Source: Dermabacteraceae bacterium TAE3-ERU5 (GTDB taxonomy: Bacteria; Actinomycetota; Actinomycetes; Actinomycetales; Dermabacteraceae). Taken from it: a DNA stretch of 64,000 bases. Position 1 is the stretch's first letter, and each line of letters opens with the position of its first letter. This document shows, in pieces, positions 8,640 through 18,107 of the stretch. The stretch lies in contig JAHUUK010000003.1 in NCBI GenBank assembly GCA_019218375.1, positions 124,001-188,000 on the forward strand, written 5' to 3'. The notes beneath the pieces were generated by a model that did not search any database, was not told the DNA's origin, and saw only the letters and a program-made list of their open reading frames with translations. The position numbers were made by a program, and so were the translations under genes.

Positions 8640-9518
8640 CTATGCCGACACCCACGAGGCATTGGCAGCTTTGAGAAGTCGGATACTATCAACGTAGAGT
8701 CGCTCACTGAATACAACTATTTCCGTGCCGATATGTTGGCGTTGCGCGGTATGAGCGATGTTAAATCGTGCCATGCGCAGCCCGGAATAGAGTTCTTCGG
8801 TAATGCGCTCACTGACGTCATAGGTCAGCATCCATGGGGTTGGGGACTCGCGCAGTTGTTCTGCGAGGAGTCGGTGATCATCGGGTGACAATGAATCGAG
8901 GTATAGACCTTCGCCCTGAACAATGTAGGGAGGATCAACATAGGCGAACGCGTCCTGTCCTAGATGTTCGAGAGTCTTCATGAAGTCCCGTCCATCCAGT
9001 TGAGAGACCTCTACCCGCCTGCGGTACTGCCCTAGGCGGCGCACTCGTTCCGCAAGGTCCACCCGGTTGAATCGTGCGTCAATTTTCCACTTGCCGGTCT
9101 GATTCATCCCCCCGATTGGGCGTGCCGTGAGGATGCCGGAGCGATTGCATCTGTTCAAGAAGAACGTCGCGAATCCTAGTTCGAGGTCCGTGCGATCAGA
9201 GGGACTCTGAAATACTTGACGTGCTTGTTCCCAGTGCTCTAGGTCAACAACGGCTGTTTCTACCTGTCGAGCGAACCGTTCAGTGTCATAGAAGACGCAC
9301 CTCCAGAAGGCCGCGATTCCTGGCGAAAGGTCGTTGATGCGTACCGAGCGCACTTGCTCATCGATGAGTAGACGAAGGGCCGCGCCTGCGCCACCAGCGA
9401 AGGGCTCTGCATAGATCGTGGGCCGAGGGGACTGCGTGCGCATCAGCGATGCGAGATAAGGGGCAACACGGGCTTTGCCGCCCGGATACCGAAGTGGACT
9501 GAGAAATGGATGACTCAC
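8640..9518 (-). CDS. D12-class DNA adenine N6-methyltransferase (Dam family)
   Basis: 292 residues. It transfers a methyl group from S-adenosylmethionine to N6 of adenine in double-stranded DNA. The D12 layout is complete: LRYPGGK at 9-15, the SAM-binding EPFAGGAG at 38-45, the NRCNRSG and NQTGKWKIDARFN blocks (~122-151), and catalytic DPPY at 195-198. The target-recognition segment is unassigned, so the methylated sequence is unknown. GTG at 9518 is the start; it overlaps the TGA of the upstream ParB-like gene (GTGA), implying translational coupling. The pair lies in AT-richer DNA next to recombinase debris. No restriction endonuclease is recognisable nearby. Confidence 0.93.
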   Translation of the reverse strand: MSHPFLSPLRYPGGKARVAPYLASLMRTQSPRPTIYAEPFAGGAGAALRLLIDEQVRSVRINDLSPGIAAFWRCVFYDTERFARQVETAVVDLEHWEQARQVFQSPSDRTDLELGFATFFLNRCNRSGILTARPIGGMNQTGKWKIDARFNRVDLAERVRRLGQYRRRVEVSQLDGRDFMKTLEHLGQDAFAYVDPPYIVQGEGLYLDSLSPDDHRLLAEQLRESPTPWMLTYDVSERITEELYSGLRMARFNIAHTAQRQHIGTEIVVFSERLYVDSIRLLKAANASWVSA

Positions 9519-11023
9519 GCCGCGCTATTACCAATGAGTTCGTTTAGGCCTTCTAGCACCGGGCGGAACGTTTGGCTCAGGTTTCGCACTTCACTAGGGG
9601 CCGCATTACCCTGGATATTGTGAACGAAAGCATTCAAGGACTGGATAGCCAACCCGTCGTTATCTTGAGTTCTGATCCAGGCCATTTCCAGTGACTTATC
9701 TCGTTTAGTCGGGCTGCTACATTCAGGGTCAAGTGTCAATAGCGCGCAGCGAACCTTCTTTTTGAGAGAATCACCCTCCTTTGCGTCGAGCACAACTCCG
9801 AGCTTAATAGCCTCCGTAACCGTGAGTTCCAGGAGTACACGTACCAGTATCCCGCTGACAGGCGCCGCATCAACGATATTGATCTTCTGGGACATGCTGA
9901 GCAGTTCTCTAATCTGTGGGTTCAGGTAAGGCATCTTCAACGATTTAAAGATCACGTTCTCCTGAGGTGAAGTCTTCCCGCCCCGGCCCCTTCTGGAGGC
10001 TCCGCCGCCGTTGTTCGGCTCGCTACCGCCCGACGCTCTGTTTCTGTTTCCGCCTGTTACCGGGGCGCTCCCCGGATCGGTTCCAGCCCCGGACGTACCA
10101 CTAGCGCCACCAGCGGTACCGACACCGTCATTCCTATCCTCATCCGGCTTATCTGATTTGTAGTGCTCTCCGGGACGCCTGGGAACGGAGAGTCGGTTCG
10201 CTCGATTGGGGAGCACCTCAGAGCGATCGGCAACGTACTTAGACCGTTGGGCTTTCGACTTGATATCAGTAACGCTTACACCACCGGTTCTCGCCGCGAG
10301 GTCACTGAAGATACGACTTACGCTAGCGCGAAGGTCGTCAGTTTCATATTCAAAGAGCAGTTCGTCATCGTCGAACCGGAACCCGAACTCACGACGCACG
10401 TCCGGGTCTGCGACCAAACGCCCTAGGGTTGTCAAGCGTGCTTGACGTACTTCCGCTACATCAGACATAAGCTGGGTCTCGCCCGAGAAATCAACCTCGA
10501 CCGCCTCACAGAATAGCGCGGCACGGTCGGCCTGACTGCCTCTCCTGCGCCGGTAGTTATTGACCTGCCATGGTTTCCACCCAATGACACCCACGCCATC
10601 GTTCTCGCCGGTGTGGCGCAGTTCAATCCAATGTCGGGCAGCCTCGCGGTTCTCCGCCTGAAAAGCATTAATTGATTCCGGACCGGTGCCAACCTTCTGG
10701 AGCGCCTTGAACTTCTTGACGAGGGGTGTGCCCAACTCGGCTGCTGCCGTCGCTGCGAGGTCGGGATTGCGAAGTAGTTTTAGCGCGGCGAGCCGCCGGT
10801 TTCCCTCAATAACCACCAAATCACCATCTTCCTCAATGATCACTGGGAGTTCTGTTGGGTTGAGCGATCCCTCCGTTGCGATGTCCTGAGCAAGGCTGAA
10901 GAGTTTGTCGGCGGAGTCTAGAAGGAGGGCGGTGATTGCTTCATCCTGTCCATTAACTTGCTCTTGAAACCGAGGATTTTGTTCGTCTAAGAGTAGGCTG
11001 GACACAGCCTCGTTGATGACCAC
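9515..11023 (-). CDS. ParB/Srx-fold protein coupled to the adenine methyltransferase
   Basis: 502 residues, function unknown. The N-terminal ~110 residues resemble a ParB/sulfiredoxin domain: LLDEQNPRF (11-19) and LPVIIEEDGDLVVIEGNRRLAAL, with the signature EGNRR at 73-77. A mostly helical middle region (~110-290) is followed by a Gly/Ser/Asn-rich disordered linker (~290-365). The C-terminal domain (~366-502) has a conserved-looking LNAFVHN motif. It lacks the helix-turn-helix arrangement of partition ParB, and there is no parA nearby, so plasmid partitioning is unlikely. ParB-like folds act as nucleases or NTPases in some modification-dependent defence proteins; a role linked to the coupled methyltransferase is inference. 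GTG at 11023 has AAGGGG seven bases upstream. Confidence 0.75.
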   Translation of the reverse strand: MVINEAVSSLLLDEQNPRFQEQVNGQDEAITALLLDSADKLFSLAQDIATEGSLNPTELPVIIEEDGDLVVIEGNRRLAALKLLRNPDLAATAAAELGTPLVKKFKALQKVGTGPESINAFQAENREAARHWIELRHTGENDGVGVIGWKPWQVNNYRRRRGSQADRAALFCEAVEVDFSGETQLMSDVAEVRQARLTTLGRLVADPDVRREFGFRFDDDELLFEYETDDLRASVSRIFSDLAARTGGVSVTDIKSKAQRSKYVADRSEVLPNRANRLSVPRRPGEHYKSDKPDEDRNDGVGTAGGASGTSGAGTDPGSAPVTGGNRNRASGGSEPNNGGGASRRGRGGKTSPQENVIFKSLKMPYLNPQIRELLSMSQKINIVDAAPVSGILVRVLLELTVTEAIKLGVVLDAKEGDSLKKKVRCALLTLDPECSSPTKRDKSLEMAWIRTQDNDGLAIQSLNAFVHNIQGNAAPSEVRNLSQTFRPVLEGLNELIGNSAA

Positions 11024-12029
11024 TCGCGCCCCTTACCTGGTGTACCCATTAACCATCACAGGGTATCATCGTGAGCCCCTCGTTACGGGGTCGTCGACAA
11101 GGTGCGTGACCGGCCGCGAGAACGAGAGAGGGAACGCTTGGGCGCCCCAAACGCACACTTCATCCCCGGTCAGGAGAGTGACTCCGTGGCCTTCGGGCCC
11201 TTGAGTGCCGTAGCGGCAAAGGAGCCGTCATGGTGCACGACGTCGGCGCTGCCGAGATGCGTGTCTCCCTGTTGAGGCTCAGTGCTGTGTATGGGGGATC
11301 GCGTGTAGCAAGCAAAGTGACGATTCTGCCCCAGTCAGCGCGAGCCAGAATCGCTGTATGTCCAACGCCAGAGGACAACATGGAGTCACTGTTGTCTCCA
11401 GCTGCCGTCGACGTGGGACCCCCGCAGTGTGCGCTTTGACTGTTCTGTAGCTCGTGCCGGAGAACCGCTATGCCCAAGCCAGTGCCGCCTCACGGTCGGG
11501 AACATCGCATGGACCAGGGCTGCCTTAGTCGCTGGGAAGGGACCGTCTTCGATGACTATCTTTCCGCTGTGTCGCATCACCGTTTAGGCGGTCAGCGACG
11601 GGGTGAGCATTTTGGTGGCAACCTGACTCCGGATGCCTCGAGTGTGTCGGCAAACTTGGTCATCAACTGCCGCATCTCGGGCGTCTCCTCTGTCGAAGGC
11701 CGCTCCAGAGGGCTGAGGCTTGGTTCCTCAGCTTGGAAAGCCAGTGCGTATCGCACATTGGAGTTCCCCTTATTATCACTACTCAGGGAGAGTCCCATTC
11801 GCCCTCCTGCACTAGAGACGGTTCAACGACCTCACTTTTGACATCTGCCACACGCTCCTCCGGGTGGACAGGCCCTGCACTGCTGTGCAGTTCCCTCCGG
11901 GCGTGATCCTGTGACCCGCACCAGGCTAATGTTGTGTCTCCATTGGGGGCTTTCTATCTGGTGGCGAGGGATGTATTGGGATGGGGTGGATGGGTGCAGA
12001 AGGATGGGGGCGGGGGCAGACATAGCAAA
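11024..12029. other. Gene-free, probably degraded stretch of the island
   Basis: About 1 kb with no convincing intact gene. Short open stretches on the minus strand (11592-11798, 11386-11580, 11160-11477) have plausible amino-acid composition, e.g. TPEMRQLMTKFADTLEASG and VIEDGPFPATKAALVHAMF, but lie in different frames with stops between them. This would fit an eroded gene upstream of the ParB-like gene. None matches a family I recognise. Confidence 0.45.
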
Positions 12030-12059
12030 AGGCCCCGTCCGGGAAACCGGACGGGGCCT
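12030..12059 (-). terminator. Terminator after tRNA-Ser
   Basis: Stem AGGCCCCGTCCGG / CCGGACGGGGCCT around a short GAAA-type loop. On the minus strand it is followed by TTTTGC and lies just downstream of the tRNA 3' end. Confidence 0.8.
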
Positions 12060-12065
12060 CATCTG

Positions 12066-12150
12066 CGGAGGATGGGGGATTTGAACCCCCGAGGGCTTGC
12101 ACCCAACACGCGTTCCAGGCGTGCGCCATAGGCCGCTAGGCGAATCCTCC
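12066..12150 (-). tRNA. tRNA-Ser (anticodon GGA)
   Basis: Minus-strand cloverleaf with acceptor stem GGAGGAT/ATCCTCC, anticodon stem-loop CACGC-CTGGAAC-GCGTG (anticodon GGA), a long variable arm typical of tRNA-Ser, and T-arm GGGGGTTCAAATCCCCC. Discriminator base is G and CCA is not encoded. It bounds the island on the right. Confidence 0.95.
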
Positions 12151-12271
12151 AGTACTCATAATGAGTAGTTACATAGTACCGGATGGTCAAGGGGTAAGGG
12201 AAATCGCTTCGGGGTAGGTCACAGTTGGCTCGCCCTCGTCTGCCCGGTTTTAGCTGCCCGCGGGCAAAGAT

Positions 12272-12307
12272 AAGGCCCCGCCCCCGGTGCGTGCGGGGCG
12301 GGGCCTT
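12272..12307 (-). terminator. Terminator after metS
   Basis: 13-bp stem AAGGCCCCGCCCC / GGGGCGGGGCCTT. On the minus strand it is followed by ATCTTTG, 22 bp after the metS stop codon. Confidence 0.8.
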
Positions 12308-12328
12308 AATCCTTTATGCGGCAGAACC

Positions 12329-12436
12329 TCAGTCGGTTTCTTCCGGGGTGCGCATGAGGTGAACCACCGAGGCGGCAAGGCCGCCCCAGATGATCACGAT
12401 CGAGCCCACGAGCATTGCGATAGCGGAAGCGCTCAT
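12329..12436 (-). CDS. metS: Methionine/alanine importer small subunit MetS
   Basis: 35-residue single-span membrane peptide (MSASAIAMLVGSIVIIWGGL, then AASVVHLMRTPEETD). Small MetS peptides are required partners of MetP, the sodium-coupled NSS-family importer of methionine and alanine described in corynebacteria. The ATG at 12436 is preceded by AAGGAG, and the gene starts 12 bp after the metP stop on the same strand, so it is the second gene of a metPS operon that ends at the terminator at 12272. Size, hydrophobic helix and position all agree. Confidence 0.9.
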   Translation of the reverse strand: MSASAIAMLVGSIVIIWGGLAASVVHLMRTPEETD

Positions 12437-12448
12437 CTTGGGTTCTCC

Positions 12449-14125
12449 TTACTTGCTAGGGGCAACGGTGCGGTGAGCAACGTCGCTGGTTAGTGCGGAG
12501 GTGTCGACGGTCGGATCGGACTCGACCTGCTCGATGCGCTGAGCGTCGAGGATCGGGTCGAGGACCGGCGGGGGCAGCATGTCGCCGTCGGAATCGAGCG
12601 CGTTTGCGTTCGAGGCCTTGGCCCAGGGTAGGGCCGACATAACCAGGGCGATCACGACGACCCCGATCACGAGTCCCCAGCCGAAGGTGTTCACGAAGCC
12701 GGACGGCATGCCGCCGTAGCCTTCCTTCAGAACCTTCTGGACCTCGTCGATCAGCATGTAGCCGAGCACCACGGGGACGATGCCGCCCACCAGGAGCTGC
12801 CAGCCGCGGCCGACCTTGATCGAGCTAACCGAGTTCAGGTGCAGGCGCAGGGTGGGCAGTGCGCCGATGGCGGCGGCCAGGACGATGCAGCAAACCAGGG
12901 CGCCCGCGACGATGCCGAAGCTGTTGATGAACTTGTCCACCACGTCCAGCAGGTTCAGGCCGGTGGTGGTCGGGAACAGCAGCACCGACAGCAGGCCGGT
13001 GGGAACGCCCACGGCCAGCACGCTGGCGACGCGGCCGAGGCCCAGCTTGTCCTGCACAGCGGAGATGATTACCTCAAGCAGGGAAACCATCGAGGAGAAC
13101 GCCGCGAACACCAGGGAGCCGAAGAACAGCACGCCCACCAGAACGCCCAGGGGAGCCTGGTTGATGATGGTCGGGAAAGCGATGAACGCCAGGCCGATGC
13201 CGGAAGAGGCAACGTCGGAAACTTCCTTGCCCGCAGCCTGCGCCATGAAGCCCAGGGCGGCGAACACGCCGATGCCGGCGAGGATCTCGAACGAGGAGTT
13301 AGCGAAGCCAACCACCAGGCCGGAGCTGGTCAGGTCCGACTTCTTCTTCAGGTAGGAAGAGTAGGTGACCATGATGCCGAAAGCTACGGAGAGAGAGAAG
13401 AAGATCTGGCCGTAGGCCGCGATCCACACACTGCCGTTGCTCAGAGCCGACCAGTTCGGGGTGAACAGGGCCTCCAGACCCTTGGTTGCGCCGGGCAGGG
13501 TCAGCGAGTAAACCACCAGCACCAGGAACATCACCAGCAGCACGGGCATGAAGACCATGTTGGAGGCCGCGATGCCGCGCTGCACGCCGAGGGCGAGGAT
13601 GCCGATCAGCAGTACCCAGATGAGTACCAGCGGGATCATGATGCCGCCGACGAAGTCGAAGCCGAGGTGGGCCTGGTCGCCGGGGATGGACTGGGTGTAC
13701 TGGCCGATGAAGAAGCCGGCCGGATCGTCTCCCCACGCCTGGGTGAAGGAGAAGAAGAAGTAGGAAACGGCCCAGGCGAGTACTACCGCGTAGTAAGCCG
13801 AAATGACGACACAGACGAGTACGTTCCACCAGCCGATGGGTTCCGCGATTCGGTGAAGGCGGCGGAAGGCTAGGGGAGCGGAGGCGCGGTAACGGTGCCC
13901 GATTGCGAAGTCGAGGAACAGCATGGGAATGCCGGCCGTAAGCAACGCAATGATGTAGGGAAGAATGAAGGCGCCGCCACCGTTTTCGAAAGCAACATAC
14001 GGGAAACGCCAGATATTTCCGAGCCCGACGGCGGATCCGATCGCGGCCAACAGGAAGGCCGTGCGACCGGAAAACGCGCCGCGCGAGGCGCGAGAAACAC
14101 TCTGGTTCTCGGCGGTCTGCGACAT
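12449..14125 (-). CDS. metP: Sodium-dependent NSS-family amino-acid transporter, MetP-like
   Basis: 558-residue neurotransmitter:sodium symporter homologue with about twelve membrane helices. The first helix region [22 protein letters not shown] holds the unwound Na+/substrate segment ([14 protein letters not shown]) typical of the LeuT fold. The presence of the tiny metS gene directly downstream indicates a methionine/alanine importer rather than another substrate. The C-terminal tail (~505-558) is hydrophilic and acidic. ATG at 14125 has only a weak AAAGAG upstream. Divergent from the SRP RNA/dnaX block. Confidence 0.88.
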   Translation of the reverse strand: MSQTAENQSVSRASRGAFSGRTAFLLAAIGSAVGLGNIWRFPYVAFENGGGAFILPYIIALLTAGIPMLFLDFAIGHRYRASAPLAFRRLHRIAEPIGWWNVLVCVVISAYYAVVLAWAVSYFFFSFTQAWGDDPAGFFIGQYTQSIPGDQAHLGFDFVGGIMIPLVLIWVLLIGILALGVQRGIAASNMVFMPVLLVMFLVLVVYSLTLPGATKGLEALFTPNWSALSNGSVWIAAYGQIFFSLSVAFGIMVTYSSYLKKKSDLTSSGLVVGFANSSFEILAGIGVFAALGFMAQAAGKEVSDVASSGIGLAFIAFPTIINQAPLGVLVGVLFFGSLVFAAFSSMVSLLEVIISAVQDKLGLGRVASVLAVGVPTGLLSVLLFPTTTGLNLLDVVDKFINSFGIVAGALVCCIVLAAAIGALPTLRLHLNSVSSIKVGRGWQLLVGGIVPVVLGYMLIDEVQKVLKEGYGGMPSGFVNTFGWGLVIGVVVIALVMSALPWAKASNANALDSDGDMLPPPVLDPILDAQRIEQVESDPTVDTSALTSDVAHRTVAPSK

Positions 14126-14336
14126 TGTGCGCTCTTTTCGGTAGAAGAAAAACTTATGCTAGTGAAGCAACTATCAGTATTCACACGGTTCGCGAGTTGG
14201 ACAGACGTGTTTCACGATGTGAGACGCAATATGTCGGAAGGGTAACTTTTGCCCTCTCGCGTGCAGTTTCTTGGCCGCAAAACAGCGCTTTTGTGGCTGG
14301 CGTCACGACAAATGTTGCGATCTTATTTCGACGGGT

Positions 14337-14366
14337 TGTCAGTGTTCGCTCCGGCTTTGCTAGAGT
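14337..14366 (+). promoter_or_regulatory. Promoter of the SRP RNA
   Basis: TTGTCA (-35-like) and TAGAGT (14361-14366, -10) are separated by 19 bases. The RNA begins about 6-7 bases after the -10 element. Confidence 0.55.
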
Positions 14367-14372
14367 TGGCAG

Positions 14373-14464
14373 CGGACTCCCCGTGCGGTGTCACCTCACT
14401 GAACTCCCCCAGGGCTTGACGGCAGCAAGGGCAGGTGGGCTCTGGCAGGTGTGCGGGGAGTTCG
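14373..14464 (+). ncRNA. ffs: Signal recognition particle RNA (small bacterial type)
   Basis: Ends pair as GGACTCCCCG with CGGGGAGTTC. Between them lies the conserved apical region with the GGCAGCAAGGGCAG-type tetraloop and internal loops (14410-14435). It binds Ffh for co-translational membrane targeting. Position directly before dnaX is typical for actinobacteria. Confidence 0.93.
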
Positions 14465-14558
14465 TTTATTTACGCTCTCTGTTATTTGCGCTCTGTGCAC
14501 AAAATCTTCCCGAAGCGGCGATCCGGGTGGATGGCGCCCGCGCGTCGGAACCCTCCCG

Positions 14559-14564
14559 TAGTCT
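14559..14564 (+). promoter_or_regulatory. -10 element of leaderless dnaX
   Basis: TAGTCT ends six bases before the GTG start at 14571 and no Shine-Dalgarno is present, so transcription probably begins at the start codon. Confidence 0.55.
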
Positions 14565-14570
14565 AGGTGT

Positions 14571-17402
14571 GTGGTTACCGCTCTCTATCGTCGCTATCGC
14601 CCCGAATCGTTTGCCGACGTCATCGGCCAGGCGCACGTTACCGAACCCCTCATGCGCGCGCTGCGCAACAACCGGGTCGGCCACGCCTATCTTTTTTCCG
14701 GGCCGCGCGGCTGCGGAAAGACGACCTCGGCGCGTATTCTGGCGCGCTGCCTGAACTGCGCCGAGGGGCCGACGGATACCCCCTGCGGAACCTGCGATTC
14801 GTGCCGTGACCTGGCGCGGGGAGGCTCCGGGAGCCTGGATGTGGTGGAGATCGACGCCGCGAGCCACGGCGGCGTGGACGACGCGCGCGAGCTGCGCGAA
14901 AGGGCCACCTTCGCCCCGGCGCGCGACCGCTACAAAATCTTCATCATCGACGAAGCCCACATGGTGACCGCCGCCGGTTTCAACGCCCTGCTGAAACTGG
15001 TTGAGGAACCGCCGGAACACGTCAAATTCGTTTTCGCGACCACGGAGCCGGAAAAGGTAATCGGCACGATCCGCTCCCGCACCCATCACTATCCCTTCCG
15101 CTTGGTGCCGCCGCAGACGCTGATTCCGTTCCTGGAGGGCATGTGCGAACAGGAGCAGGTGCGCGTGGAACGGGGCGTACTGCCCCTGGTTGTGCGGGCC
15201 GGTGGTGGTTCCGTTCGCGACACGCTTTCCGTGCTTGATCAGTTAATCGCCGGTGCGGGCGAGCGCGGCGTCGGCTACGCCATGGCGACCGCGTTGCTCG
15301 GCTTTACCGACACTGACCTGCTGGATCGTTTCGTGACCGGGATCGGTAGCGCGGACGGCGCCGAGGTTTATGGTGCCGTGGAGCGCGTGGTGGCCACCGG
15401 GCAGGAGCCGCGCCGTTTCGTGGAGGATGTTTTGGAACGCCTGCGCGATCTCATCGTCTACGCGGCGGTGCCGGATCGTCCGGCGGATCTTTTGCCCGAC
15501 GTTCCCGCTGACCAGCTTGAACGCATGGGGGAGCAGGTAAAGCTGTTTACCCCGGTGGAGCTTTCGCGGGCCGGTGATGTTGTGGATGCTTCGCTGACCT
15601 CGATGGTCGGCGCGACTTCCCCCCGGCTGCACCTGGAGCTGCTGTGTGCGCGTCTGCTGCTGCTTTCCTCGCCTGCGGGCGGGGAGAACTCCGAGCCTGC
15701 CGATGCGAAAACCGCGCGCAGCGGCATCGAGCAGGTGCGTGCCATCACCAGGGCGCAGGCGAAACGCAACCGCGAGGACGCGGCGGAAGAAAAGCCCGCG
15801 CCGCCGGTGGCACAGCCCGCTAAACGCGGCGACGCCGTGGCCGCCGCCGTTGCCGAGAGCGCTGCCCCCGCGAGCGACGCGCAGGAACGGTCCGCGCAGC
15901 CCGTGGCGCAGGCTCAGGAAACTCAATCTCAGAAAACACAGGCTCAGGAAACGCAGGAAAAACCGGTAGCTGCTTCCCCGGCGGCTGCGGTAGCGGATTG
16001 GGAACCCGCAGCACCCGCAGGAAAACGGGATGCCGCGCCCTCCCAGGCGGTCGCGGAGCAGGCGGCGACGCCGGAATCTTCCGCGCCCACACCTGCCCCG
16101 GCGGCATCGCCCGTTCGTCAGGCCCCGCCCGCAGTGGGAATGGCCGAACTGGAATCGCACTGGTCGGCCATCATGGATGCCCTGCAACTGATCCGACGCG
16201 CCTGCCATGCGCTGGTGGCGCAGAACGCGCGCGTGCTTTCCTTCGACGGGCAGGAACTCGTGCTCGGTTTCCGCAGCATCGGCCTGGTGAACGCGTTTAT
16301 GCGTGGCGCTAACGCGCAGAACGTGGCCGACGCGGTAAAGAAGATCATGCGCCTGGATGTGCAGGTATTTGCGCAGGTTGGGGACCAGCCCGAACCTTTC
16401 CAGAGCCAGCCTCAGCCGCAGACTCCGGCGCGGCCGCAGGAGGCGAGCGCCGCACGCGAATCCGGCGCGGGTGGCTCGGTTCCGCAGCGTAACGCTGCAC
16501 CCGCGCAGGCCAACGCTGACGCGCACGCTAATGCGCAGGGCCAAAGCGCACAGGGTCAAGGTGCACAGCGGCAAGGCGCGCTGACACAGAGTGCGCCGGT
16601 GCAAAACGCACCGGCTCCGGTAGCGGATCTTCCCGAGCCTCCTTTCGATGAGGAACCGCCGCCGGAAGACGACGCCCCCTATCCGGACGACTACTACGCC
16701 GCGCCGCCCGTAGCGAAAAGCGCTCCGCCGTCGCAGGCGCGCCCTACGGCGGCAGAGAGGGCGGCTCGCAACGCCGCCGCGCTGCGTGGGGCTGCCCCGG
16801 CGTCTCATTCTCCGCAGGAAACGGCGAAGCCATCTGCCGCGCAGGCAGACGAAGGCGCACCGCAGCCCGCAGTCGTTGATTACGGTAGCGTGCAGATGCC
16901 GCCCTCGCCCGGCCCCGACGGCCTCCCGGACGGCCAGCCTCGTACCCACGGCGCGGGCGCCCTGCGCGCAGCTCTTGCGGCTTATCGCGATGGCGGCAAT
17001 CCGCTGACCGCCGCGGCTGAACAGCTACGTTCCTTGCCCGCTGCCGGTGAACAGCGAGAACCGCAGCCCACCACCACCGCTGCCGTCACCGCTGCCACTT
17101 CGCAGACAGCCCCTGTGCAGTCGGGCACCGGGCAACCTGCCCCCGTGCAGGCGGTGCCGGAGGCAGAAGCGAAACTTTCCGGCGCGGCCATGGCCCGGGA
17201 AGCAGCGCGCCGCTATGCGCAGGAACGGCAGGCCGCGGCGGAAAACCCCGATCCCGGCTATAACGACGAAACCGGCGGCGCCTCCAGGGACGATGCCGAC
17301 CTAGACGTGCAATCCAGCGGCATAGCCGTGGTGGAGCAGGTGCTGGGCGGCAGCGTGATCGAGGTGCTGGACGAAAACGGGCAGGTGGTGCGGAACCGCT
17401 AA
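14571..17402 (+). CDS. dnaX: DNA polymerase III subunits gamma and tau
   Basis: 943-residue clamp-loader ATPase. The first ~370 residues form the AAA+ and helical domains: Walker A GPRGCGKT (44-51), a zinc module with Cys63, Cys72, Cys75 and Cys78, Walker B IIDEAHM, and the SRC-like TIRSRTHH. From ~385 the protein is dominated by Ala/Pro/Gln-rich low-complexity sequence with an embedded globular segment (~520-605, VGMAELESHWSAIMDAL onward) that resembles the tau C-terminal domain. It is long for DnaX because of these linkers. GTG at 14571 has a -10 hexamer six bases upstream and no ribosome site. Upstream lies SRP RNA, downstream recR. Confidence 0.96.
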   Translation: MVTALYRRYRPESFADVIGQAHVTEPLMRALRNNRVGHAYLFSGPRGCGKTTSARILARCLNCAEGPTDTPCGTCDSCRDLARGGSGSLDVVEIDAASHGGVDDARELRERATFAPARDRYKIFIIDEAHMVTAAGFNALLKLVEEPPEHVKFVFATTEPEKVIGTIRSRTHHYPFRLVPPQTLIPFLEGMCEQEQVRVERGVLPLVVRAGGGSVRDTLSVLDQLIAGAGERGVGYAMATALLGFTDTDLLDRFVTGIGSADGAEVYGAVERVVATGQEPRRFVEDVLERLRDLIVYAAVPDRPADLLPDVPADQLERMGEQVKLFTPVELSRAGDVVDASLTSMVGATSPRLHLELLCARLLLLSSPAGGENSEPADAKTARSGIEQVRAITRAQAKRNREDAAEEKPAPPVAQPAKRGDAVAAAVAESAAPASDAQERSAQPVAQAQETQSQKTQAQETQEKPVAASPAAAVADWEPAAPAGKRDAAPSQAVAEQAATPESSAPTPAPAASPVRQAPPAVGMAELESHWSAIMDALQLIRRACHALVAQNARVLSFDGQELVLGFRSIGLVNAFMRGANAQNVADAVKKIMRLDVQVFAQVGDQPEPFQSQPQPQTPARPQEASAARESGAGGSVPQRNAAPAQANADAHANAQGQSAQGQGAQRQGALTQSAPVQNAPAPVADLPEPPFDEEPPPEDDAPYPDDYYAAPPVAKSAPPSQARPTAAERAARNAAALRGAAPASHSPQETAKPSAAQADEGAPQPAVVDYGSVQMPPSPGPDGLPDGQPRTHGAGALRAALAAYRDGGNPLTAAAEQLRSLPAAGEQREPQPTTTAAVTAATSQTAPVQSGTGQPAPVQAVPEAEAKLSGAAMAREAARRYAQERQAAAENPDPGYNDETGGASRDDADLDVQSSGIAVVEQVLGGSVIEVLDENGQVVRNR

Positions 17403-17423
17403 AGCGGCCCGCCCTCTTTGCCG

Positions 17424-17451
17424 AGACGCGACATAACTAGACGCGACATAA
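17424..17451 (+). repeat. 13-bp direct repeat before recR
   Basis: AGACGCGACATAA occurs at 17424-17436 and again at 17439-17451. The second copy leads into the AAGGAC ribosome-binding site of recR. Confidence 0.6.
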
Positions 17452-17463
17452 GGACAAAACAGC

Positions 17464-18057
17464 GTGTACGAAGGCATAGTGCAGGATCTGATCGACGAAC
17501 TGGGCAGGCTGCCCGGCGTCGGCCCCAAGGGTGCGCAAAGGATCGCTTTCCACGTGCTAGATGCCGATCCGCAGCGGATTCAGCGCCTCGCGGAGGTGCT
17601 GGTGAACGTGAAGGAAACCGTGCGTTTTTGCGACGTCTGCGGCAACATCACCCAGTCCCAGAAGTGCCGTATCTGCCAGGACCCAAAGCGCAATGCGGAG
17701 ATCATTTGCGTGGTCGAGGAATCCAAAGACATAGTCGCGATCGAACGCATCCGCGAGTTCCGCGGCCTCTACCACGTGCTGGGGGGAGCGATTGACCCCA
17801 TCGGCGGTGTCGGCCCGAATGACCTGCGTATTCGGGAGCTGATGGCGCGGCTGGCGGGAGGCGAAACACAGGAGGTAATCCTGGCGATGGACCCCAACAT
17901 CGAGGGCGAAGCTACGGCCGCCTACCTTTCCCGCCTGATCGCGCCGCTCGGCGTTAGCGTGACCCGGCTCGCCTCCGGCCTGCCCGTGGGCGGGGACCTG
18001 GACTACGCCGACGAGATCACGCTGGGCCGCGCCTTCACGGGCCGCCGCGCCATGTGA
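17464..18057 (+). CDS. recR: Recombination mediator RecR
   Basis: 197 residues. RecR works with RecF/RecO to load RecA on gapped DNA. Visible features are the N-terminal helix-hairpin-helix [17 protein letters not shown] (14-30), the zinc finger with Cys56, Cys59, Cys68 and Cys71, a Toprim domain beginning [10 protein letters not shown], and the C-terminal Walker-B-like [10 protein letters not shown]. Full family length. GTG at 17464 is preceded by AAGGAC at nine bases. It follows dnaX by about 60 bp, the usual actinobacterial order, and is closed by a strong terminator. Confidence 0.96.
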   Translation: MYEGIVQDLIDELGRLPGVGPKGAQRIAFHVLDADPQRIQRLAEVLVNVKETVRFCDVCGNITQSQKCRICQDPKRNAEIICVVEESKDIVAIERIREFRGLYHVLGGAIDPIGGVGPNDLRIRELMARLAGGETQEVILAMDPNIEGEATAAYLSRLIAPLGVSVTRLASGLPVGGDLDYADEITLGRAFTGRRAM

Positions 18058-18107
18058 GCGGCCCGCGTCGGCCCGCAAAAACTAAGCCCGCACCGGACGT
18101 AAAGAAA

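Noticed and set aside
8479-8697. Small plus-strand gene after the recombinase remnant
   Set aside because: No ribosome site, atypical composition, overlaps the end of the methyltransferase gene.
9515-11023. Plasmid partition ParB
   Set aside because: No parA, no parS-like cluster and no helix-turn-helix region in the usual place; coupled to a methyltransferase instead.
12066-12150. tRNA-Ser 3' end as island attachment site with a duplicate copy
   Set aside because: No second copy of the tRNA 3' end was found near 7800-8050.
12839-13873. 344-codon plus-strand frame opposite metP
   Set aside because: Composition dominated by Gln/His/Gly/Glu typical of antisense reading; metP motifs are intact.
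14126-14336. Riboswitch or leader upstream of metP
   Set aside because: No conserved SAM-riboswitch core or other known aptamer could be identified.
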